Shown piece by piece: positions 1 to 9,541 of a DNA stretch of 30,569 bases. This DNA comes from Zygophlyctis sp. KS116 (lineage: Eukaryota > Chytridiomycota). Every line of letters begins with the position of its first letter. The first letter of the stretch is position 1. The stretch spans positions 1 to 30,569 of the forward strand of contig BAAFSQ010000104.1 in assembly GCA_054661495.1 (NCBI GenBank), in the 5' to 3' direction. The position numbers were made by a program, and so were the translations under genes. The notes beneath the pieces were generated by a model. The model worked only from the letters and a program-made list of their open reading frames with translations. It was not told the DNA's origin and did not search any database.

Positions 1-4
1 AAGA

Positions 5-1834
5 CTAAACAAATGCAAAAACTTCCACTGTAAAAATTGTAAAATTGTTGGATTTATCGCCGGTGAGTGGGTCATTCCCAAATGTTTTACAGTGAGACGT
101 TTCTCCTTTTGAAAGCATTTCATCTAAATGCAATCCAATCCCAGATCCTCCTGCTCCAATATTAAGAAAATCCCCGCCTGATTGAACAAACAAGTTAGTT
201 CCATAAGAAGTCACATTCTCAGAATTCTGAGCATCTTCACTTTCAACATCAAATCTTCCCACCCAAGGGTATAATTTTGCGGAAGGTGCAAGAGTGAAAA
301 GAAATGTTTCACCTAAAGTTATTATAGAAGTATTTACCATTTCCATAATATTGTCCATCTGAATCACTCCATGGCTGTGATAGATAAGCACCGAAAATCC
401 TTCCATTTGTAGTTTCAATTATCAAAATCATTGGCGAAATATCTTGAGTTAATCTGTATAGGGTAGAAATATGACTTCCATGCTCTCTTGTTGTAAATAC
501 TAACTGTATTGAGCTCAATTGTTTTGATTGAGGGATCCAAGACCACAGTGCAATCCAATAGTCACTTTGTAAAACAGTGCTTGTCGATAATAAATCAACT
601 TTTTTTTCGCTTTCGTCGCTCTCATTACTAGAATGAATTTTATGAGATCGTAATATAAGCGATGAGATAAATTTGGGTAGACCTCTTTGATTCTTTGAGA
701 TTGTTGGCAAGTCTTCAGAACTAAATTTAGAAAGACTAGGATGGTGTTCTGCTAAATTAGATGTTTCAATTTTGATTGCTATTTTCTCTGCCGCATTGAA
801 GACAACCAAAAGACATTTTGGATCAGAAAATGTTGCAGACTTATAATTGAAAAAGTCATCTAGCTCTGCCATAGAGTTTAGTTTAAGCACATCTTTCTGA
901 TACTGTAATAGCAAGGCAAGAGCAAATTTAAATAAATAAGTATATCCTGTTAAAATATATCCGTCCAATATTTTCCACAATGCCTGTTGTGGAACAATAT
1001 CAATGAAAAAATCTTATTTTTAATTAATAACTATTACCTGAAAACCACTTATCCCAAAATGGCCTGGGTAAGCTTGAATGAAGTTTCTTAACATGTGAAT
1101 GTAACTTTTTACTTTTCTTGTAAAGTAAATTTCCAAATGCTCTACTTAAAATTTTTGAGTCTTTGACAGAACTTGGAAAATAAAATGACTGGTTTCGGAC
1201 GTCCTTTGGACTATAAGAAGAATTATTTGAATATAGACTTGATGAGTCATTTTTCCCTCCATTATTAATTTTGGTAATAGCAACCATTAATCCCAATAGT
1301 TGGTCGTTATCTTGAGCAAAATGAGTTAAAAGATAACATATGGCTGGAAGGCTGGGGGCGAATGTAAGATTGGGGAAATCGTTTGCCAGAATGCATAATA
1401 TATGGTCACTGACAATGATTCCTTCTGGCGTCAGAGCCAAAGACTTATCATAACTAATTCGGCCCTCGAATGATGGAGGAACAGGAGTTTCAGGAATTAC
1501 AGCACCATGAGTTCTGCGTTGTGACTGATTAAAATCCTTTTCAAACTCTGATGGTTAGTTTACCTAAATTCATACCATGAAGTCCGGTTTCAACCTGAAG
1601 AAGCTTGGAATACACAAAAACTGAAATGAGATAGCGTTGGCTTACCTCTCATATCATCAGGAACACCATATTTCATAAGTTTTGCTAGCCCCTTTATGTC
1701 TAGCAAGCTGCGTTCGAGAATTAGTCGGGATTTAGGATCATCCCAGATGGGCTATCGGGTAAAGGATTAAATCTTACTATAGACTCATTATATGTGATAA
1801 ATTTAGACTCTTCAACCCATTTATTATTAGCCAT
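5..1834 (-). CDS. TBC-TLDc protein, TBC1D24-like
   Basis: Six exons read on the minus strand: 1834-1778, 1751-1646, 1620-1576, 1547-1038, 1012-338 and 312-5. They join to 566 codons plus TAG at 5-7, and the five introns are 25-28 nt. The N-terminal half is a TBC (Rab-GAP-like) domain, with GVPDDMRVFVYSKLL at about residues 48-62 and the TBC end ALWKILDGYILTG near 248. The C-terminal third (about 390-566) is a TLDc domain, with EHGSHIS, GAYLSQPW, YYGNGETFLF (across the last intron) and a final FTVEVFAF. Length and domain order match animal TBC1D24, about 560 aa, which acts in vesicle traffic and binds phosphoinositides (family knowledge). The arginine-finger motif IxxDxxR reads FEKDFNQ (71-77), and the YxQ position appears replaced by FAP in the segment LTFAPSLPAI, so GAP catalysis is unlikely. 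The start is the first ATG after an in-frame stop. Confidence 0.85.
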
Positions 1835-1931
1835 CCTATGCTGAATTGATTCTAAAACTGACGTCTGCTGACTACGGAAAATAACAATCAGCCACCAACA
1901 AGTTGCCGTTGTTTCGCAATATTCCCTTCAA

Positions 1932-4449
1932 TTACATTTTCCTCTTTTTAAGTGTATGATCTGATTGAGGAATTTCATCAAGACTCGATCGAACAAATTC
2001 AAGGGGAGTTTCTGACGGCTTGTCCGTTTTGAGGTTAATCGCCATTTTAACTTTTGCCTTTGAGCGGCACACTAAATTTTCTTCTTCATCATCGGGATAG
2101 TCGACAAGTTTCTTTACAGGAGGTGCGGCTTCTACTGGGGATTCTTGGATTTCATTAACTTCCTCGTCTATACCATTAAAGTATGATTCTTCTTCTTTTT
2201 CAACGTCCCAACCAGTTCGTTGGACAATAGGGACTCTTGCTATAACTTGACTACTTATTATTTAAAAATAAATTCATACTCTGTAGAGTTATCATTAACT
2301 GTGGTAGATGTGTCAGCATTTTGTTCATTCTTGAGAATCAAACCCCTAAAAACTACAGTATAATCAAGTGACTCCAATTCATTTTTTCTGCTAGCTAAAA
2401 TGTTAGATATAAGGGGCCGAATGTTTTCCTACATATAAATATTTCAAAATATTACTTTTCTGATAAATTCAAAAAACTCTAGGCATGCAGAGTTCATTAA
2501 ATTATTACACTTTTTAGTTCCAAGACAGAAATCAAATACATGATTTAATACATCATTTTTCAAAATTATTCTAGTGTAAAATTCTTCTTTAGCCCCAACA
2601 CAAGTTCTAAATACTCGTAGAGCGGCTGAAATTAATAAATAAAAAATTTACCAATTCTGAGAAATGATTCTTTAGATAATAATAACAGTAACAATTTCTT
2701 GACAATACCACCCATGAAGAAAAATTTACTTCTAAATTGATGAAATTTGACCATGAATGAAAATAATTCACAACTAAGAAAACATATATCTACTAATGAA
2801 GACTCCATTTCAAGAAATTTAGTTCCATCTAACCGTTATATAAAGTAATTACCCTTTCTCGTTGAAATCATAACTTCATCCAACGACATGATTGGCTGAG
2901 AGAGTTGCGATAGATTTTTCTCGTAGAATAGCGTGAGAAAATCCTCTGCTTCTGATGTGTGTTGTACAATTCCTTCACTAACTGCGTCTACACGAACAGT
3001 ATCAATCATCATTCTAATAATTTCTGAAAGTTGTGATCGAAGCCCAGAATCAGGCTCATTGATAAACCTTTCTACAACAGTTTCCATCAATGTTTTTTGC
3101 ATTTGCTTTGATTGTGCCAAGCAGAAAGATCTTACCAATGACGATTCATTTTCAAGAATATTACTTAATAATGAAATTATTGCTATTCTAATTTCAATAT
3201 CAGGATCTCCAATTGTGTATTCAAAAATAGCAAAAAGTCCATGGCTAGCAAGAGATCTAAAAAACTCTACTTTAGACTGAGCATGTAGACTTTTAACAGT
3301 CGTAGACATTTCATGTAAAAACATGATGACATCCTTCCTCTTTTGGGAAGATAAATTCTCTTCTGATAATATCGCAAATACATGCGCTTGAAAAGTCTGA
3401 TCATTTTGTATAAACGCAATAATTTCTGTTTGATTAAAAAATGCAATTGAGCTAAGAGAAGAAAATGTCTGTTCATCTAAAATTCTGGCCAACGCAACAT
3501 CCTTTAAGAATTGTACTCTGTATGTTTGTATTATTTTGTAAGTGATTTCTGGACTGTTAAATTCAACAACCTAAATTTCACTATAAACCTTTATTACCTG
3601 CTTAAAATGTGATTTTTGACTTAAATGTTCTCTATAATCAGCCTTTATATGAGGATATTCTTTATCATCTAATTCTTGTAAGTTGATCATAAATTACATT
3701 CTAACATTCCCAACACATTTATAAATTTATCATCTTTTAAAATAATTTCATACAATCCAGTATCATTCAATAATACTATCTTTTTAAACCTTGAATTTCA
3801 TACAAATCATTCTCATTATATCTCCTAGTATATATAAATCTCCAATATTTTCCAAATCTTCACAATCATTAAAAACCTTGAATAGTTTTTCAAGAAAATC
3901 CTAAAAATTATTTGTTTTTAATTACAGACTTGATTAAATAATGAACAGTCTTATTTCTCCCTTGAAAGCTTTTGGATGCATCTTCTAAAAAACGAGATAT
4001 ATCTGGTAAATTTGATAATTCTGGGTCCATAATATTCCACTCTGACTTGTAATCATCCATTAAAAATGCTAATAATAATTTTAAATCAAAATACCATCTG
4101 TGGAGAGAGGTAACTGATCTATATCATGTTTATCAGCCCTCATTCTCTTTTGGGCTTCTTGAATCGAATCCCAAATTTCGTTACAACCGTTGATGTCCTG
4201 AAAACTTAGAGCCAACTCTGTTCCGTCCGGTTCGGTCCAGACGATGAGTGTCTCCTGTTGCCGACTGTAAGAATTAAAGTCTTGCCTGACGCTTGAATTC
4301 ATCAATAGTCCTTCAACGCTAGGATCTTCTGGTTTGATTATAATACAATTGACTTCCTTTGCCTCTACCCATTCAACCGAAACAGTTCCAGTCCCCTTAT
4401 CGACCCAATTAGAATCAGAATCCAGCTCATAGACTTTGACTCTAAACAT
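1932..4449 (-). CDS. PSY2: PP4 regulatory subunit 3 (PSY2/SMEK/PP4R3)
   Basis: Ten exons: 4449-4095, 4068-3926, 3900-3804, 3775-3698, 3668-3598, 3570-2853, 2828-2652, 2625-2456, 2428-2280 and 2253-1932. They sum to 2280 nt (759 aa), with nine introns of 24-29 nt. Residues 1-118 form the EVH1/RanBD-like domain (FRVKVYELDSD, then ETLIVWTEPDGTELALSFQD). The SMEK helical-repeat core follows, with ARILDEQTFSSLSSIAFFNQ, HGLFAIFEYTIGDPDIEIRI, FRTCVGAKEEFYTRI and NSACLEFFEFIRK. The tail has the family's LVDYPDDEEE. PP4R3 directs protein phosphatase 4 to substrates such as DNA-damage response proteins (family knowledge). The TBC-TLDc gene starts about 100 bp downstream on the same strand. Every junction restores family sequence, so the exon map is well supported. 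Confidence 0.93.
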
Positions 4450-4548
4450 TTTTTATGGCAAGTGAGAGGTTTACTGTGAGGAGTTGGTGTCAGTTAACTG
4501 ATGATTCTATTACAAACGTAAAACTAAAGTATGCAAATATGTCAGAGA

Positions 4549-5574
4549 TTATAAATAATCTGATAAATGATAACTGGCTAAAATCCGTGACTCTTCTTCT
4601 CCTCCAGTTACAAACCTTGGATTACAAGTCTCAAAAGATCCATCACTTTGCATATGTTTGTATAAACATGAAGTTCCAAAAGGGCATGATCCATTTCCAA
4701 AATTGAAATGTTTACAATTGATTTTAGAAAGTTGAGATTGATAATTTGAGACTATAAATGATTTTGTAATTTCATCATCTGGCCAAACAGTTGAAGGTGT
4801 TATGAAAAAAGTTATTGATCTACATATAGGACATGTTTTTGATGTAGAAACTGCTTCTTTACTTCTCCAGGTTCGTATACATTCTAAACAGACGCAATGT
4901 TCACATGATAATAACCCAAATCTTGCATCTTTCTTATTTTTGACAAGTTCCATACAAACTACACATTCCATATTTGAATCTGTCAAGGTTTTAATCTTTT
5001 CTTTTAGAGATTGACAAGTAGAAAAATGTTCTATTTTTTAGAAAATAAATATACCCTGATACTCTTCAATACTTCCTTGAGGATGTAATACTTTTCTATT
5101 ACATAAATGACATTCTAAGCCATGTTTGTACTTGCAATCTTTTCCAAATCTGCAATAGTCCTTGAAGGGGCATAATGGTGTACGATCATCAATTGGAACA
5201 AAGGGTTCAGTTGGCAGTATGTGAATTTCTCCATTATATTCAGCATTAGAATCAGCCTTTGATTCTTGGACTGATAGATTAGAAACTGCATTAGTTTTCG
5301 CCATGTCTGCATACTTTACTTGCACACTAGTTTCTCTTGAAATACTAGAATCGTTGGACTGGCAAACTGATCTGGGCACCGATCTAACCGGTTTGATCGT
5401 TTTAGTTGCTGATTTCTTATTGAGTTTAATGTGCTTGAGCGCACACTTATTTCCGAATCTACAGTCTCCTGTTTGATAATAAAGACAAATACCAGAGTCA
5501 TCATGGACAAAAGGACATTTACTTCCCTTGGTGCATTGCCCAAGAGAATAAAATTTACAACTAATTGAGCTCAT
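4549..5574 (-). CDS. Makorin, CCCH/RING E3 ubiquitin ligase
   Basis: Two exons (5574-5055, 5030-4549) joined over a 24-nt intron give 333 aa. Order of motifs: two N-terminal C-x7-C-x5-C-x3-H fingers (CKFYSLGQCTKGSKCPFVH, CLYYQTGDCRFGNKCALKH); a low-complexity spacer; a third finger CPFKDYCRFGKDCKYKH; the makorin Cys/His segment (CHLCNRKVLHP, HFSTC); a complete RING (CVVCMELV, CEHCVCLECIRTWR, CPICR); and a last finger ending CPFGTSCLYKH. This is the full makorin architecture. Makorins are E3 ligases that also bind RNA (family knowledge). The ATG must be the one at 5574, because the first zinc finger begins at residue 6 and the next in-frame Met lies after two fingers. That start overlaps the upstream UTP7 stop as ATGA. 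Confidence 0.93.
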
Positions 5575-7043
5575 TTCTTATTAAATCTGTCTAATGCTTC
5601 TCTAGGCTTCTCCTTTTTCAAAACCTTTGACTCTAGAGCTGCAAGTTTTTCAACCCTCTTTGAGTCCTTGACATTATTTTGCTTTCTGAGATATCTACGG
5701 AGTGATGATGATTTCCCCTTCATTTTTCTCTTGATCTGGACAGTCTTACCATCACCAATATCTTGTTTTTCTTCTAATCTTTCCTTTTTTAGAACGTGGT
5801 TAGGAGCATCATCAATATTTCCAATTATATTTGGATCCAATGTAATCATTTCAGGTGCAAGTTTCTCTAATAGAGAATGTACTTCAGATTCTTGACGTTG
5901 TTTTGAAGTTTGATAAGGATTTGCTTCCATAGTGTCAAAGTTTGGTTCACCTGATCCAGGAATTATTAATGAAGATACACCTTTTGAATGGCCTAGTCCA
6001 AGGACATCTTCCCAAGGACAAAAGACTAAATCTGAAACTCTTGATCCTTCTTGAATATGCTTCATATATGCATCAGATTGTTTTTCTTTAAATATATTTT
6101 TCCATAAAGAGATATTAGGACCATGTCCAACTGCAAGAATACCTTTTTGACTGATAGATAGATGAGATGCAGGAGAAGGAGTATAATAATGATCAATGAG
6201 CTTAAATGTACGAATATCCCAAATTTTAAGTTGAGAATCTAATCCAACTGTTGCCATATAATTACCAGATAAATCAATTTTCAAATCCTGTATAGGACCT
6301 CTATGACACAACATTTTGACTAATGGAGATGACATACTTGGACTCCAAAGAGTTACAGTTCCATTATTATGTCCTAAATGAATTACTGCATTCCAAGGAT
6401 TTTGAGTCATTGACCTAGTAGGACCTAATTTAGTTCCATGTTCTGCAACTATTTTACCAGTTGAAGTATCTTGATACTTTAACCATCCTGTTTTACCACT
6501 TCCAACCAATAAAAAATGCCAATTTAAGAATTCTAATCTAGTAACATCTATAAAATCCTTTATAGAATGAATTTCTACTCCTTGATTATCATAAATAAAA
6601 GTATATTTCTTTTGTGCAACAGCAAATAACCCAGAATTATGACACCAAGAAACATCATGAATTGATTCTCTAGTATGAATTTCTGTACTTAATTTCCCTG
6701 ATTTCCAATCAAAAGCCGCAACATGACCTTTTTCACCTCCAATCAACATATATCTTGAATTTCTAGTATAATCCATTCTATAAGAACCAAAATCCAAATC
6801 CAACGTAAAAGATTTTTTAATAGAATTTAAATCTAGTGATTTACAGAGTTCTACTTGAGAAACTTTCCAAGTTTTTTCCATTTCATTTTCTGGCTCCAAG
6901 ACTCCAGATTCATTCAACAATAAATGCTGAGAAAGATTTAATTTCTCTATAGATTTCTTGAATTCCTTTTCATTCTTTTGAAGTTTAGATTTAAGTTTCT
7001 TGTCTGATATTTTCTTGAATGATATCGGCCTTGATCTTTCCAT
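5571..7043 (-). CDS. UTP7: UTP7 / WDR46, SSU processome WD40 protein
   Basis: Uninterrupted 490-aa ORF. A basic, probably coiled N-terminus is followed by a WD40 propeller carrying family signatures: FGSYRMDYTRNSRYMLIGG, KGHVAAFDWKSGKL, FAVAQKKYTFIYDNQGVEIH, NPWNAVIHLGHNNGTVTLWS, PLVKMLCHRGPIQDLKID and GNYMATVGLDSQLKIWDIR. The tail is Lys/Arg-rich (KRKMKGKSSSLRRYLRKQNN). Utp7/WDR46 works in the nucleolus in 18S pre-rRNA processing as part of the small-subunit processome (family knowledge). It is intronless, unlike most neighbours. It is transcribed away from the DUF4604 gene across a 97-bp gap, and its TGA stop overlaps the makorin start. Confidence 0.96.
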   Translation of the reverse strand: MERSRPISFKKISDKKLKSKLQKNEKEFKKSIEKLNLSQHLLLNESGVLEPENEMEKTWKVSQVELCKSLDLNSIKKSFTLDLDFGSYRMDYTRNSRYMLIGGEKGHVAAFDWKSGKLSTEIHTRESIHDVSWCHNSGLFAVAQKKYTFIYDNQGVEIHSIKDFIDVTRLEFLNWHFLLVGSGKTGWLKYQDTSTGKIVAEHGTKLGPTRSMTQNPWNAVIHLGHNNGTVTLWSPSMSSPLVKMLCHRGPIQDLKIDLSGNYMATVGLDSQLKIWDIRTFKLIDHYYTPSPASHLSISQKGILAVGHGPNISLWKNIFKEKQSDAYMKHIQEGSRVSDLVFCPWEDVLGLGHSKGVSSLIIPGSGEPNFDTMEANPYQTSKQRQESEVHSLLEKLAPEMITLDPNIIGNIDDAPNHVLKKERLEEKQDIGDGKTVQIKRKMKGKSSSLRRYLRKQNNVKDSKRVEKLAALESKVLKKEKPREALDRFNKK

Positions 7044-7140
7044 TTTTAAAATTATTTTAATCAGTGCAACAAATTTTTTTTGTCTGCCCTAAGCTGTGAA
7101 CCTTGCCCTTGTACATTGATTGCTTTTTGACTTTTGAGAA
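7044..7140. promoter_or_regulatory. Divergent intergenic region, UTP7 / DUF4604 gene
   Basis: These 97 bp separate the starts of two oppositely transcribed genes and must hold both promoters. A T-run lies near 7073-7082. I see no convincing TATA box or other named element. Confidence 0.55.
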
Positions 7141-7500
7141 ATGTCTAGAGAAAAGATTGAATTCTCTTCAACTACTCCTTCATTCATTAAAAAACTTTTG
7201 GAATCTCCTGTACAGAAACCAGTACCTAAAAAAGAACCCGTAGATGATGGACCTGTGATTGTAAATGAAACTCAAGAAGCTATTAGCCAAGTCCCAAGAG
7301 AAAATAAAATAATAGAAATGGGAGCGCAAAAGTTGAAGAAGCAGATCAAATCCAAAAACTCAAATTCTAAAAATACCCTAGACATTAGCACTACAAGTGG
7401 ATATCAGTCTGGTGGCAGATCAGGTAGACTGTCAGGGAGCAAGATTGAAAAAACAAGAAAATCTATAAAGTTGCTCTCTTTTTCCGACCAAGAAGAGTAA
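7141..7500 (+). CDS. DUF4604 / KIAA1143-like small protein
   Basis: Intronless 119-aa ORF with an ATG start. It opens SREKIEFSSTTPSFIKKLLE, which resembles the conserved opening of the DUF4604/KIAA1143 family (an aromatic or acidic stretch, then PxFLxxL). A mid-segment DDGPVIVNE and a charged end SIKLLSFSDQEE also fit. The remainder is low-complexity, rich in Lys and Ser, and probably disordered. The family is widespread in eukaryotes; I know of no firm function, so none is assigned. The assignment rests on short motifs and length. Confidence 0.7.
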   Translation: MSREKIEFSSTTPSFIKKLLESPVQKPVPKKEPVDDGPVIVNETQEAISQVPRENKIIEMGAQKLKKQIKSKNSNSKNTLDISTTSGYQSGGRSGRLSGSKIEKTRKSIKLLSFSDQEE

Positions 7501-7567
7501 TGGAAGTTACATGTTTAATATGTAAATCTTATATCCATTTAAGATAATTTTACCGTTGCAATTTTTA

Positions 7568-8788
7568 ATGAAAACGTTTTACCGGAGAGATCTTCCGTCT
7601 GCATTATCATCATTTACATCAAGCAATGGGAAGAGACTATTTAAACAAGCATTGGCACAAGGAAACGCTGAAATTTATTTTAATCTTTCTGGAAACTTTG
7701 TAAATCAGTCTGAACCAGCATACTGTTCGCTAGGGTCATTGGTCATGGTCCTGAATGCTCTTGATATCGATCCAGGCAAAAGATGGAAGGGGGTCTGGAG
7801 ATGGTATTCAGATGAATTATTAGAATGTAAACCTCCAAAAGCACATATTCTGGAAAGGGGGCTCAGTTTAAGTCAATTAGCGGCTCTGGGAAGATGTAAT
7901 GGACTGCAAATTACTGCAAAAAGAGCAGATCAGGTCTCGTTTGAAGAGTTTAAAAGTGATTTATTAGAATCAGTTCAATCAAATTCAAAATATTTAATCT
8001 CAAATTTCTCTAGAACTTATCTTGGTCAGACTGGTGTTGGTCATTTTTCTCCTGTTGCTGCTTATGACTCTATAGATGACCAAGTATTGGTTCTTGATAC
8101 TGCAAGGTTTAAATATCCTAGTTACTTTGTCAATATAAAGGATTTATATAATGCAATGCTAACAGTTGATGAAGAATCTAAATTGTCTAGAGGTTATCTG
8201 ATCTTGTCTAAAGGAGATCTTAAACCAATGTCATTAATTAAACTAAATCATTTGGAACATTGGGATTTAAAATCTCTATTAAATGTTTTTATACCTCAAG
8301 AAATATCAAGGATTCAAAAAAAGGAACAGTTGATTGCTCTACTTTTAAATAACTTCATTAATGAATCGCAGTCTTTTCTTAATATTTCTCCTGGAGTAGA
8401 TCTTGCCGGAACAGGATTAAATAAGGAATACATTAATGATTTACTTAAATTGGACAATCAGATTTTACAGCATCCATTACACAAGATAATTCAGGATGTA
8501 GTAAAGCAAGACTCAAGTTTAGAGTCAAAATCTAAACTCTTCAATTCAAAACATTTACCGTTGGAATCTGGAATGTTTTCATTATTTGCAACTATTACTA
8601 TATTGTGCATGCCATCATCAATGTATGCGAATTCTCCTTTAAAGAATTGGATTATAGATCTGACTAGAATTCCCAAAACTTTTGGCCTTTTACTCGACGA
8701 GACTCAAAGATTATCAGAACAGATTGAGATTATTCTAAACAAGCATTGTACTTGCAATAATAAAAAGGAACAATCGATCCATCTTTAA
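7568..8788 (+). CDS. Phytochelatin synthase (glutathione gamma-glutamylcysteinyltransferase)
   Basis: A 406-aa intronless ORF. The papain-like N-terminal domain is unmistakable: FYRRDLPSALSSF, GKRLFKQAL, NQSEPAYCSLGSLVMVLNAL, KRWKGVWRWYSDE, TGVGHFSPVAAYD and DTARFKYP. The catalytic triad is present as Cys53, His159 and Asp177, at nearly the same spacing as the plant enzymes. The C-terminal half is divergent and ends with a Cys pair (CTC). The enzyme joins gamma-Glu-Cys units from glutathione to make metal-binding phytochelatins, or cleaves glutathione conjugates (family knowledge). The frame is open upstream to a TTG at 7556, but 7568 is the first ATG and aligns with the family start. The stop lies 16 bp before the next same-strand gene. 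Confidence 0.95.
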   Translation: MKTFYRRDLPSALSSFTSSNGKRLFKQALAQGNAEIYFNLSGNFVNQSEPAYCSLGSLVMVLNALDIDPGKRWKGVWRWYSDELLECKPPKAHILERGLSLSQLAALGRCNGLQITAKRADQVSFEEFKSDLLESVQSNSKYLISNFSRTYLGQTGVGHFSPVAAYDSIDDQVLVLDTARFKYPSYFVNIKDLYNAMLTVDEESKLSRGYLILSKGDLKPMSLIKLNHLEHWDLKSLLNVFIPQEISRIQKKEQLIALLLNNFINESQSFLNISPGVDLAGTGLNKEYINDLLKLDNQILQHPLHKIIQDVVKQDSSLESKSKLFNSKHLPLESGMFSLFATITILCMPSSMYANSPLKNWIIDLTRIPKTFGLLLDETQRLSEQIEIILNKHCTCNNKKEQSIHL

Positions 8789-8804
8789 CTTGCCAATTTA
8801 AAAT

Positions 8805-9539
8805 ATGAGAAATCTAAGCTCATTAGCGATAACTGTAGGAACAGTTGGAAATTCATTAAATTTAATTTTTACTGGACATTATGGGGGAACAGCTAATAGT
8901 ATTTTATCAGCGACAACAGTCATGGGCTTATTAATGTTGGGCGATCTATTATCATTTGAAAACTCTTGGAAGAACTTTAAGATTCTAAAGCTGAACGGAT
9001 ATTCTGCTCTCCATGTTCTATCTTGTATATTCTGCTCTTATTTGCTAGCTATTCCTGGGACCCTGATAATGACTGAGATATTTATTGGAAACGATGGGCG
9101 GGTCGTACCATATTTCAACTTTTCTCTTTGTTTATATGTTACAATCTTTATGATCATATCAGAAATAGGATTCTCACTGGGTCATATAATACTACACAGT
9201 TATCTCCCTGGATTACATAGGATGCATCACTGTTGCATTCATGCATCATATCTAACAAACTTTGTATTTCATCCGTTGGATTTGATTTTGGAGTTTGGAA
9301 CTCCAATTCTAATGATTCTCTTGGTTAATTCCATTTTTTTCAATGATGATTATGCTGCATTATGGGCTATATCTATATTGATTTCTTGGTATGCATTGGA
9401 TCATGATGTGTTTCTTCAGTTTAAGCATACAAATCATCATCGTTTTGTTTCAAGTTACTATCATGCTTATTTAGGACTTAAAGGGGATTTCATTCAAGAT
9501 AATGTTAGAAAACTCGTGAAAAGGATTGACAAGAATTGA
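8805..9539 (+). CDS. Fatty acid hydroxylase / sterol desaturase family membrane protein
   Basis: A 244-aa intronless ORF with several hydrophobic segments. The three histidine clusters of the di-iron family are present: H127-x3-H131 (GHIILH), H138-x2-HH (HRMHH) and H208-x2-HH (HTNHH), with the supporting stretches NFVFHPLD and YYHAYLG. Members hydroxylate or desaturate lipids and sterols in the ER membrane. The subfamily (C-4 sterol oxidase, sphingolipid or other) cannot be fixed here. It begins 16 bp after phytochelatin synthase and ends 2 bp from the stop of the convergent ABC transporter gene. Confidence 0.88.
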   Translation: MRNLSSLAITVGTVGNSLNLIFTGHYGGTANSILSATTVMGLLMLGDLLSFENSWKNFKILKLNGYSALHVLSCIFCSYLLAIPGTLIMTEIFIGNDGRVVPYFNFSLCLYVTIFMIISEIGFSLGHIILHSYLPGLHRMHHCCIHASYLTNFVFHPLDLILEFGTPILMILLVNSIFFNDDYAALWAISILISWYALDHDVFLQFKHTNHHRFVSSYYHAYLGLKGDFIQDNVRKLVKRIDKN

Positions 9540-9541
9540 AT

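Noticed and set aside
7556-7567. TTG at 7556 as the phytochelatin synthase start
   Set aside because: The first ATG is at 7568, and family similarity begins just after it.
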